Source: Parafrigoribacterium mesophilum
GTDB lineage: Bacteria > Actinomycetota > Actinomycetes > Actinomycetales > Microbacteriaceae
Assembly: GCF_039652555.1 (NCBI RefSeq)
Contig: NZ_JBDJAF010000001.1
Location: 1,612,001-1,676,000, forward strand
Direction of reading: 5' to 3'
Length of the DNA: 64,000 nt
The notes beneath the pieces are model-generated. The model saw only the letters and a list, made by a program, of their open reading frames with translations. It had not been told where the DNA came from and made no database searches. Made by a program: the position numbers and the translations under genes. Shown here piece after piece: positions 1 to 7,095 of the stretch. Numbering within the stretch: the first letter of the stretch is position 1; the number at the start of each line of letters is the position of its first letter.

Positions 1-2
1 CC

Positions 3-119
3 CCGCACGTCGGCGGCGACAGCACCGCCATGGCACCGCGGGTCGACCGGCTCATCCGGGAACAGGCGGCCCGCTTGGTACGCGGCGACGAGCCGCTCAA
101 CGTGGTGCTGCGCGCCTAG
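3..119 (+). CDS. D-isomer-specific 2-hydroxyacid dehydrogenase, C-terminal end (partial)
   Basis: The last 38 codons of a gene whose start lies left of the window. The frame reads PHVGGDSTAMAPRV... and ends ...PLNVVLRA, followed by TAG at 117-119. The PHVGG block is the usual place of the catalytic histidine at the end of the NAD-binding domain in NAD-dependent D-2-hydroxyacid dehydrogenases (the family of glyoxylate/hydroxypyruvate reductase and phosphoglycerate dehydrogenase). The substrate cannot be judged from this fragment. It converges on the MFS gene, with a 62-bp palindromic element between them. Confidence 0.6.
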   Translation, partial: PHVGGDSTAMAPRVDRLIREQAARLVRGDEPLNVVLRA

Positions 120-123
120 CCGG

Positions 124-185
124 GCGATAGTTTTCCGGACGAAGAGACTGTCCGCGGCGGCATCCGTCGTCCGAAATGCCATCGC
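124..185. repeat. 62-bp palindromic intergenic element, copy 1
   Basis: The element runs from GCGATAG to a closing CATCGC with imperfectly complementary arms (GCGATAGTTTTCCGGACG against CGTCCGAAATGCCATCGC). A second copy of exactly the same length lies at 17405-17466. Both occupy the gap between two convergent genes, which suggests a shared bidirectional transcription stop or a dispersed palindromic repeat. Confidence 0.75.
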
Positions 186-194
186 TGGACGGGA

Positions 195-1526
195 TCAGCC
201 GAGGCCGCGCGGCACGATGCTGATCAGCGACGCGTGCCGCTGTATCCGCACCCGTAGCGAGAGCCGGCCCGCTCGCGCGAGCAACACCGCGACCACCACG
301 GCGGCGACCAAAGGGACTGCTCCGGAGACGACCATCGCGGTGCGGGCACCGGCGACTTCGGCGATCCAGCCCATCACTGGACTGCCGACCGCCTGGCCGC
401 CGACGGCGATCATCGTGTAGAGCGCCATCACCCGGCCCCGGATGATGCGGTTTGACGACATTTGCACGACGGCTTCCGCCGTGGTGGCGAACAGCATCCG
501 CATGAAGCCGATGCTGGCGAGCACGACAAGGAACACACTGAGCATCGGGGCCAGCCCGGTAAGGATGAGCGCGACGCCGAACAGTCCGGCGGAGAAGGTG
601 ATGTACCGCAGCCGGTAACTGATCCGGCGCGCGGATGCGATCGCGCCGACGAGCGCACCGACCGCGGCCGCCGAACTATAGAGCCCGTAGCCGGCGGCGC
701 CGGATCCGAACACACTGTCGGCGAAGGCCACCAGCAGCACCGGCAGGTTCATCCCGAAGGTGTAGACGAAGGCGAGCAACACCATCGGCCAAAAGATGGC
801 CGGTTTGGAGTGCACGTAGCGCAGGGCCTCGCGGATCTGGCCCTTGGCGTGTTGCACCACCAGCGAGGTGAGCAGGTCGGCCTTGCGCATCCGAAGCAGG
901 GTGACGATCACGACGCAGCCCGCGAACGCGTTGACGCTGATCGCCCATCCCGCCCCCACCACGACAATGAGGACTCCGCTGATCGCGGGGCCGACCAGGC
1001 CGCCGAGGTGCCAGATGGAGGCGTTCACGCTGATCGCGTTGGCCAGCCGCTCCTGACCGACCATCTCGTTGACGAACACCTTCTTCGCCGGCTGGTCGAC
1101 GATATCCACAAAACCGAGCAGACAGGCGACGAGGTAGACGTGCCAGACGTGCACGACGCCCGTGATGGCCAGGGCGGCGAGCGTGCCGCAGAGCACGGCC
1201 GCCACCGACTGCGTGACGATCAAGAGTGGGCGCTTCTGGTGGCGGTCGGTAACCAGGCCGCCGAGCGGACCGAACAGCAGCATCGGTCCGAACTGCAAGG
1301 CGGCGGTGACGCCCACCGCTGTGACGCTACCGGTGAGCTCGAACACGAGCCAGTCGATCGCGATGCGCTGCATCCAGGACGATGTGTTGGAGATCGATTG
1401 GGCGATGACGTACAACCGGTAATTGTGAATCCGCAGCGAACTGAAGGTGTCACGCCAGCGGGGCCGTTTCAAAAGGACCGGGATGGGCGCGGTCGCGGCG
1501 TCGGCGTCCATCGGATCGAAACTCAT
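195..1526 (-). CDS. MFS transporter (MFS_3 / EntS-like exporter)
   Basis: A 443-residue, 12-helix major facilitator of the class that exports small molecules across the membrane; the substrate is unknown. The N-terminal half has a loop of the motif A type (GPLGGLVTDRHQKR), and the C-terminal half carries RGRVMALYTM, a conserved patch of the MFS_3 group. The ATG at 1526 (MSFDPMDADAA) is preferred because the open frame further upstream would overlap the divergent LysR gene and has no family resemblance. It is divergent from the LysR regulator over an AT-rich 84-bp spacer, so that regulator probably controls it. Confidence 0.85.
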   Translation of the reverse strand: MSFDPMDADAATAPIPVLLKRPRWRDTFSSLRIHNYRLYVIAQSISNTSSWMQRIAIDWLVFELTGSVTAVGVTAALQFGPMLLFGPLGGLVTDRHQKRPLLIVTQSVAAVLCGTLAALAITGVVHVWHVYLVACLLGFVDIVDQPAKKVFVNEMVGQERLANAISVNASIWHLGGLVGPAISGVLIVVVGAGWAISVNAFAGCVVIVTLLRMRKADLLTSLVVQHAKGQIREALRYVHSKPAIFWPMVLLAFVYTFGMNLPVLLVAFADSVFGSGAAGYGLYSSAAAVGALVGAIASARRISYRLRYITFSAGLFGVALILTGLAPMLSVFLVVLASIGFMRMLFATTAEAVVQMSSNRIIRGRVMALYTMIAVGGQAVGSPVMGWIAEVAGARTAMVVSGAVPLVAAVVVAVLLARAGRLSLRVRIQRHASLISIVPRGLG

Positions 1527-1561
1527 GCAATTAACGGTAAAGGCGGCCCCGCCATTCGAAG

Positions 1562-1579
1562 TTATTATCAACCCTATAA
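1562..1579. promoter_or_regulatory. Candidate LysR-type operator between MFS and lysR genes
   Basis: TTAT-N10-ATAA in the short divergent spacer, within a locally AT-rich stretch that contrasts with the GC-rich surroundings. LysR-type proteins commonly bind interrupted dyads of this form in the shared promoter of the divergent gene they control. The right half (TATAAG, 1575-1580) could also act as a -10 element for the regulator gene. This is a pattern judgement only. Confidence 0.4.
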
Positions 1580-1610
1580 GTCCGATTACTTTTTTCAATG
1601 AAGGATGTGG

Positions 1611-2480
1611 ATGTTCGACCCGCTGCCGCTTAGGACGTTCGTCTCGGTCGCCGAAACTTTGAATTTCACCCGCTCGGCGGAACTGCTGGGGCTCAGCCAG
1701 CCGACTGTAAGCCAGCACATCCGCAAGCTCGAAAAGGCCGCGGGGCGGCACCTCGTTACGCGCGACACCCGCGCCGTGCAGCTCACCGACAACGGCGACG
1801 CCCTGCTCGGGTTCGCCCGGGTCATCCTCGCGGCGCAGAATCAGGCCGAGAGCTACTTCACCGGATCTGCCATGCGGGGGCGGCTGCGTTTCGGCACGGC
1901 GGATGATCTCGCATTGACCCAGCTGCCGCAAATCCTCCGTGACTTTCGACAGTTATATCCCGAGATCAATCTCGAGCTCACCGTGAGCCAGAGCGGGGCG
2001 CTCGTACGCCGGCTCAACGCAGGACAACTGGACCTGGTCTTCATCAAGCAGGAACCGGGAGCTGAGCGCGGCCAACTGGTACGGCGAGACCGCATGGTCT
2101 GGCTGGGGCACAAGCAGCTGAGCCTGGAGGCCGGACAGCCGGTGCCGCTGATCGTCTACCAGGCACCGAGCCTGAGCCGCACCGTGGCGATCAACGCGCT
2201 CGAGTCGACGGAGCGGACCTGGCGCATCACCTGCAACGTGAAGGAGGTCAACGGGGTGCTCGCCGCGGTGCGCGCCGGGATCGGAGTGGCCGTCTTCCCG
2301 CAGTCCCTGATCCCGCCGGACCTCGCCCAGATCGCGGCGTTGCACGGCCTGCCGCCGCTTGGCGATGTGGACTTCGTGCTGCTGGACAACCCCGGGGCGG
2401 CACACGAGCCGGCGCGCGCCCTGGTCTCCGCCATCCTGAGACGGCCGGGCAACGTGGCCGCCGTTCAGTCCGGCCGATAG
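1611..2480 (+). CDS. LysR family transcriptional regulator
   Basis: A 289-residue LysR-type activator/repressor. The winged helix-turn-helix lies in residues 1-60 (FVSVAETLNFTRSAELLGLS then QPTVSQHIRKLEKAAG), followed by a LysR substrate-binding domain to the end. The start is taken at ATG 1611 (MFDPLPLRTF) with AAGGA at 1601-1605; an ATG at 1605 would add two residues but places the ribosome site inside the start. It probably regulates the divergent MFS exporter. The effector is unknown. Confidence 0.85.
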   Translation: MFDPLPLRTFVSVAETLNFTRSAELLGLSQPTVSQHIRKLEKAAGRHLVTRDTRAVQLTDNGDALLGFARVILAAQNQAESYFTGSAMRGRLRFGTADDLALTQLPQILRDFRQLYPEINLELTVSQSGALVRRLNAGQLDLVFIKQEPGAERGQLVRRDRMVWLGHKQLSLEAGQPVPLIVYQAPSLSRTVAINALESTERTWRITCNVKEVNGVLAAVRAGIGVAVFPQSLIPPDLAQIAALHGLPPLGDVDFVLLDNPGAAHEPARALVSAILRRPGNVAAVQSGR

Positions 2481-2493
2481 CCACACTGCCACA

Positions 2494-2577
2494 TCCCGTT
2501 TCACGGAGATTTTGCGTAACCGGCCCTCGGATCCCCGCAGGTAGGTCGGCCGGATACAAAACCTCCGTGAAACGGGA
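2494..2577. repeat. 84-bp palindromic intergenic element, copy 1
   Basis: Perfect 15-bp terminal inverted repeats TCCCGTTTCACGGAG (2494-2508) and CTCCGTGAAACGGGA (2563-2577), with interior complementarity as well (CCGGCC against GGCCGG). Other copies of identical length lie at 34230-34313 and 42618-42701, and the start of a further copy is at 63990-64000. This copy sits between the convergent LysR and LldR-type genes. Confidence 0.85.
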
Positions 2578-2581
2578 CCAG

Positions 2582-2675
2582 GACGGGGCGGTATCCGAGG
2601 CGGGGCGGATCGGGGCGGGGCGGGATCAGGAGCGAGGCGGATCAGGACGAGGGCGGATCGGGGCGAGGCGGGATG
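2582..2675. repeat. Degenerate GGCGGATC-type tandem repeat
   Basis: A G-rich stretch built from variants of GGGGCGGATC / GGCGGGATCAGGA. It begins in the spacer after the 84-bp element and runs into the 3' end of the GntR-type gene, where it encodes the Pro-rich tail ending PPRPDPPSS. It resembles replication-slippage repeats and is probably not functional. Confidence 0.5.
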
Positions 2676-3355
2676 CCGGTCTCGGCCTCGTGGAAGTAGC
2701 CTTCGATGTGCCGGCGGAGCAGGGCGGCAGCACCGGCGCCGTCGCCGGTTCGGATCGCGGCGAGAATGGCCCGATGTTCGCGGCGGAGCCTCGCCGAGGT
2801 CGCGGCCCAATCCGGAAGTTTCGCGGTGAGCGAGCGAGTGTAGCCCTCGATCGACTCCCGCAGCGCAGCCATCATCGCGCTGATCAGCGGATTGCCAGCG
2901 GCGCGGGTGAGCGCGACGTGGAAGGCGGAATCCAGGACCAGGAAATGGTCCACCGCGGCGCCGGATGCCTCCATCCGCTCGATCAGCCCCTCCGCCTGGT
3001 CCAGTTCCGGCGAGTTCGGCACCGCATGGCCGGCCGCCCAGGTCTCCAGCAGCACCCGGGTTTCAACGACATCCGACGCGGTGAGGTGGTCGGTCGCCAG
3101 GTGCAGCCGTAACGCCGCGCTGAGCGCTGCTCCCGGTTCGGCAACCACGACGGTACCGGCGGCAGGTCCTGATCCGACACCGGAACGGACCACGCCCATC
3201 GCTTCGAGCACCTTGAGCGCCTCACGCACCGCGGTCCGCGACACCGCCAGATCGGCCGCAAGCGCCCGCTCCGGCGGGAGCCGGTCGCCCAGCACCAGAC
3301 GGTGGGCCGCCAGCTCGGCCTCAACCCAGCCGAGGACCAACTCGTGGGTTCTCAC
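2642..3355 (-). CDS. GntR/FadR family regulator, LldR-like (L-lactate responsive)
   Basis: A 237-residue FadR-subfamily GntR regulator. The N-terminal winged helix contains LPPERALAADLAVSRTAVREAL with the usual ERxLA...SRxxVREAL pattern; the remaining 160 residues are an all-helical FCD ligand domain with the metal-binding pattern (Asp in DSAFHVAL, then further His residues). It is divergent from the lactate dehydrogenase gene and a perfect TGGT-N3-ACCA operator lies between them, so it most likely represses lldD and itself until L-lactate is present. The GTG at 3355 is the first start in frame. Confidence 0.8.
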   Translation of the reverse strand: MRTHELVLGWVEAELAAHRLVLGDRLPPERALAADLAVSRTAVREALKVLEAMGVVRSGVGSGPAAGTVVVAEPGAALSAALRLHLATDHLTASDVVETRVLLETWAAGHAVPNSPELDQAEGLIERMEASGAAVDHFLVLDSAFHVALTRAAGNPLISAMMAALRESIEGYTRSLTAKLPDWAATSARLRREHRAILAAIRTGDGAGAAALLRRHIEGYFHEAETGIPPRPDPPSS

Positions 3356-3403
3356 CCCCGAAGCGTAACGCAGGCGGCGATACCCTAGAATCGGTACGCG
3401 AGC

Positions 3404-3418
3404 TGTGGTCAGACCACA
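3404..3418. promoter_or_regulatory. LldR/FadR-type operator palindrome
   Basis: A perfect 15-bp palindrome TGTGGTCAGACCACA with the core TGGT-N3-ACCA, the recognition pattern known for FadR and for LldR of corynebacteria (TNGTNNNACNA). It lies 63 bp before the lldD start and 49 bp before the regulator start, so one dimer site can control both divergent genes. Confidence 0.8.
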
Positions 3419-3480
3419 TGGAGCCGTAACAATCTAAGAATCAGAACATACCGAGAAGCCGTCGAGACCCAAGGACCGTC

Positions 3481-4938
3481 ATGAACCGTCGATTCCCCAA
3501 CCCGCGCGATCTTGCCCCGTTGATGAAGTTCAAGAAGCCGGAATTCAACGGGAAGAAGCGGCGCCTCGCATCCGCACTCACCATCGCGGATCTGCGCACT
3601 ATCGCCAAGCGCCGTACCCCACAGGCGCCTTTCGATTACACCGACGGTGCCGCCGAGGGTGAGATCTCGCTGGCGCGGGCGCGACAGGCTTTCCAGGACG
3701 TGCAATTCCATCCGTCGATCCTGCGCGACGTTTCGGCGGTCGACACCACGGTGCAGATCCTGGGCGGCACCTCGGCGCTGCCGTTCGGCATCGCCCCGAC
3801 GGGCTTCACCAGGATGATGCAGACCGAGGGCGAGATCGCCGGCGCCTCCGCGGCCGGCGCGGCGGGCATCCCGTTCTCGCTGTCCACCATGGGCACCTCG
3901 TCCATCGAGGAGGTGAAGGCGGCGAACCCCCACGGACGCAACTGGTTCCAGCTGTACATGTGGAAGGACCGGGAGCGCTCGATGGCTCTGGTCAACCGGG
4001 CGGCGGCCTCCGGTTTCGACACACTGCTGGTGACGGTCGACGTGCCCGTAGCCGGCGCGCGACTGCGCGACGTGCGCAACGGCATGACCATCCCGCCCAC
4101 GCTGACCCCGAAGACCATCCTCAACGCGATCCCGCGCCCGGCGTGGTGGTTCAACTTCCTCACCACCGAGCCACTCGCGTTCGCGTCTCTGGATCGCTGG
4201 CCCGGCACGGTAGCGGCGATGATCGACTCCATGTTCGACCCCACCGTCACCTTCGAGGACCTCGCCTGGATCAAGGAGCAGTGGCCAGGCAAGCTCGTGG
4301 TCAAGGGCGTGCAGAACCTGAACGACGCCAAGAAGCTGACCGCCATGGGTATCGACGGAATCGTGCTCTCCAACCACGGCGGCCGCCAGCTGGACAGAGC
4401 GCCCATCCCGTTCCACCTGCTGCCGGATGTGGTGCGTGAAGTGGGCAAGGACACCGAGATCATCCTCGACACCGGCATCATGTCCGGAGCAGACATCGTC
4501 GCCGCGATCGCGCTCGGCGCGAAGTTCACGCTCGTCGGCCGCGCCTACCTGTACGGGCTCATGGCCGGCGGACGCGAGGGCGTCGACCGCACCATCGAAA
4601 TCCTGTCGTCGCAGTTAATCCGCACGATGCGGCTGCTCGGGGTGAACTCGCTCGCCGAGCTCACGCCGGCCCACGTCACTCAGCTGCAGCGAGTGGTGCC
4701 GATCACCCGTCCGGCGATGGATGCCGCCGAGGCGGTCGCCGCCCGTCCGGCGCCGCGAGCGGCGGCCAGCATCGTGGCCGCCGGCCGGGCCGCAACCAGC
4801 ACAACCACGGCGGCAAGCGTGAAGAAGGCCGCCGCCACGAAGGCGGCGAGCACCGCGAAGGACAAGACCAAAGCTGCAGCGGCGATAACCAAAAAGGTGC
4901 CGACTGCCCGGAAGACGACGACGGCGCCAACCGCGTAA
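3481..4938 (+). CDS. lldD: L-lactate dehydrogenase / FMN-dependent alpha-hydroxy acid dehydrogenase with basic C-terminal tail
   Basis: Oxidises L-lactate to pyruvate with FMN, passing electrons to the respiratory chain. The whole alpha-hydroxy-acid oxidase barrel is present, including the active-site signature SNHGGRQLD (around residue 300) and the FMN phosphate region near LVGRAYLYG. The 485 residues exceed the usual 390-415 length because of a tail of roughly 65 residues made almost only of Ala, Lys, Thr and Pro (from about residue 420), which looks like a histone H1 or HupB tail. ATG 3481 has AAGGA five bases upstream. It is divergent from the LldR-type regulator. Confidence 0.85.
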   Translation: MNRRFPNPRDLAPLMKFKKPEFNGKKRRLASALTIADLRTIAKRRTPQAPFDYTDGAAEGEISLARARQAFQDVQFHPSILRDVSAVDTTVQILGGTSALPFGIAPTGFTRMMQTEGEIAGASAAGAAGIPFSLSTMGTSSIEEVKAANPHGRNWFQLYMWKDRERSMALVNRAAASGFDTLLVTVDVPVAGARLRDVRNGMTIPPTLTPKTILNAIPRPAWWFNFLTTEPLAFASLDRWPGTVAAMIDSMFDPTVTFEDLAWIKEQWPGKLVVKGVQNLNDAKKLTAMGIDGIVLSNHGGRQLDRAPIPFHLLPDVVREVGKDTEIILDTGIMSGADIVAAIALGAKFTLVGRAYLYGLMAGGREGVDRTIEILSSQLIRTMRLLGVNSLAELTPAHVTQLQRVVPITRPAMDAAEAVAARPAPRAAASIVAAGRAATSTTTAASVKKAAATKAASTAKDKTKAAAAITKKVPTARKTTTAPTA

Positions 4939-4973
4939 TCCGCTTCTCGGCGCGCGGATGCGCGTCGTGCGCC

Positions 4974-6344
4974 TCAGGTGCGGTGCGCACTCGCAGGTCG
5001 TCGCTCAGCTCGCGATGGACTCGGCTGGTCTGATGGCGTCGCCGTCAGGGCACCGGAAGGTTGGCGAAGCTGCGAACAGATGTCGTACGGCGCAGGCTTG
5101 GCGGGCAGCGTTGGCCGACCGGCCAGGTGGTTGGCCAACTGTTCGGCGATGTCGAGACTGTCCTGTCCGGCGCCGCTGATGTAGGTGGACCGCCGACGGC
5201 GCAGCACGCTGGTGCCGAGCACGTACAGGCCGGGGGCATCGGTGACCACTCCACCGTCGTGGCGGAGGTGACCCTTGCGGTCGACGACCGGCACATCGAG
5301 CCAGGAGTAGTCGGGCCGATACCCCGTGGCCCACACGATCGTCTCGAAACCCTGCCGTCTCAGATCGAGCTGCAGCCGTGGTGCCGCGTCGAGTCGCGTC
5401 GGCTCGGGTCGAGACGTCGCTTCGAGATCGGCGAGCCCGGCATCCTGTGCCCAGGCATCGAAGCGGTCGAGCAGCCGGCCGAGCTTGAGGTCGGCGAGTC
5501 GGAAGATATTCGCAAGACCGCCAGAAAACAAGGCGACACCGTCGCGAATCATGCCGAGCCGGCCGACGACTTCGACACCGTTCTCGCGCAGGGAGTTGAG
5601 ATCAAGCGTTCGGTGCTCCGGCGTACCGACGAGCTGCGGCGAAGGCAGGTGCCGAGCACGGCTGAGATCGTCCAACTCGTCGAACCGCTCGTCGAGCACT
5701 CCGGCCACGTCCATCCACCAGAAGATGTCCTTGCCGCGGTAGCTGCGGGGCATCCGCACACACTCGCCGGTCGCGATGGTCACTTGACGGCCCGCGCGAG
5801 CGAGTTCGTCGGCGATCTGGGCACCGCTCGCTGACGCGCCGACGACGAGCACCCGGCCGTCGCCGACCTGGTCCGGTGAGCGATAGGTCAACGGCGTGAT
5901 CGAAGCGATCGAGTCCGGGGCGCCGGCGGCAACAGCGGGAAGGTTCGCGAGGTTGCAGCCGCCGCTGGCGATCACCACGCTCGCGCACTTCCACGTGCCC
6001 TGATCCGTCTGCACGGCGTAACCGGTGTCGGTGGCCCGCACGCTCGTCACGGCGGTGCCGGTATGCACCGGGGCGGATATCCCGTCGGCATAACCTGCGA
6101 TGAAGCTGACGACTTCTGGCATCGTCATGAAACTGTCGGGATCGCCGGCGGCGGGCTCAGATCCCGGAAGTCGGGACTGCCATCGCGGGGTGAGCAGTCG
6201 CAACGAATCCCACCGCTGCGTGCCCCAGGAATTCGCCACCCCGCCGCGTTCCAGCACGACGTGGTCGATCGAACGCTCGGTCAGGCGGCGGCTCATGGCG
6301 AGGCCGCTCTGACCGGCGCCGATCACGACAACCGAGGTGTTCAT
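4974..6344 (-). CDS. FAD/NAD(P)-dependent flavoprotein monooxygenase-like
   Basis: A 456-residue flavoprotein of the FMO/Baeyer-Villiger/CzcO-like type. Two dinucleotide folds are visible: GAGQSG near residue 8 for FAD and GASASG near residue 175 for NADPH, plus the ATGYRPDYSW motif typical of FMO-like enzymes near residue 355. ATG 6344 (MNTSVVVIGAG) is chosen because it starts directly at the first Rossmann strand; the frame is open further upstream only through the opposite coding of the OsmC gene. It follows the OsmC gene by 19 nt and probably shares its transcript. The substrate is unknown. Confidence 0.8.
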   Translation of the reverse strand: MNTSVVVIGAGQSGLAMSRRLTERSIDHVVLERGGVANSWGTQRWDSLRLLTPRWQSRLPGSEPAAGDPDSFMTMPEVVSFIAGYADGISAPVHTGTAVTSVRATDTGYAVQTDQGTWKCASVVIASGGCNLANLPAVAAGAPDSIASITPLTYRSPDQVGDGRVLVVGASASGAQIADELARAGRQVTIATGECVRMPRSYRGKDIFWWMDVAGVLDERFDELDDLSRARHLPSPQLVGTPEHRTLDLNSLRENGVEVVGRLGMIRDGVALFSGGLANIFRLADLKLGRLLDRFDAWAQDAGLADLEATSRPEPTRLDAAPRLQLDLRRQGFETIVWATGYRPDYSWLDVPVVDRKGHLRHDGGVVTDAPGLYVLGTSVLRRRRSTYISGAGQDSLDIAEQLANHLAGRPTLPAKPAPYDICSQLRQPSGALTATPSDQPSPSRAERRPASAHRT

Positions 6345-6363
6345 CTGCGCGGTGGAACCTCGT

Positions 6364-6921
6364 TCAGTTGACGGCGACGTTGATGTTCGTCGGGTTGCTG
6401 AGCGCGTCGAACACCGCCGAGCGTTTCTGCGACTGCGCGACCAGGGCGGCGATATCCTCCTCGGATGCGTCGGCATCGATGTCGAAGTGCACCGAAATGT
6501 CGTTGAATCCGTTGCGCACCTCGGGGTCGCCGCCCAGGATCCCGAGGATGTTCTCCTTGCCCTCGACCACGGCGGTGACCGAGTGGAGCTGGATCTGCCG
6601 GTTCTGCGCCACCGCGGCGATCCCGGCCGTGAGACAGCCGGCGAGCGCGGCGAGAACCGTCTCCACGGGGGTGGGCGCATTGTCCTCGGAGGCGAACACC
6701 TCCGGGTGGTCGCCCTCCAAAACGAACGCCCGCTTGTGCTTTTGTTCCTGGCCGAGCCCGACGAAGCTCTCGATGGTCTGCGTCGAGCGCGTGCCGCCGT
6801 CCCACACCGAGGTGGCGCGCCACACGAATTCTGCGGCTTCGGGCGCCTCACGCAAGGCGTCGCGGGCGGCCAACAGCGCGTCGGTCTTGACGCCGTTATC
6901 AACCGAGTTGGTGATGGTCAT
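6364..6921 (-). CDS. OsmC family protein (single-cysteine type)
   Basis: A 185-residue OsmC/Ohr-fold protein. The conserved helix AALAGCLTAGIAAVA carries one cysteine. The second reactive cysteine of true Ohr/OsmC peroxidases is absent: the C-terminal block reads RSAVFDALSNPTNIN, as in the subgroup that has SPVFD in place of a CPV motif. Peroxidase activity is therefore doubtful and the role is open. It is the first gene of a probable two-gene operon with the flavoprotein. Confidence 0.8.
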   Translation of the reverse strand: MTITNSVDNGVKTDALLAARDALREAPEAAEFVWRATSVWDGGTRSTQTIESFVGLGQEQKHKRAFVLEGDHPEVFASEDNAPTPVETVLAALAGCLTAGIAAVAQNRQIQLHSVTAVVEGKENILGILGGDPEVRNGFNDISVHFDIDADASEEDIAALVAQSQKRSAVFDALSNPTNINVAVN

Positions 6922-7095
6922 TGCGATTCCCTTCTACGTATCGCAACAGAAAAACGGATGAGAAGGACTCACTGCTTCCGTGCGGATGCGTCGAAGACTA
7001 TGCCCGCGCGCCGGGAAAACGTCGTTTGTTACGGGAGATTGCGACCGTGCTCGTGACAGGGAGGACTGCGGTGGTGATCGCCCGATGCCTCTGGC

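Noticed and set aside
462..1601. Long plus-strand open frame of 379 codons opposite the MFS gene
   Set aside because: Composition is His/Asp/Arg/Gly-rich as expected for a shadow of GC-rich coding DNA; the opposite frame codes for a clear MFS protein.
1527..1931. N-terminal extension of the MFS protein
   Set aside because: The upstream frame overlaps the LysR coding sequence on the other strand, and its translation has no hydrophobic or family-like character.
6345..6902. Extension of the flavoprotein frame through the OsmC gene
   Set aside because: The OsmC frame on the same strand has clear family sequence, and the flavoprotein Rossmann fold begins exactly at ATG 6344.
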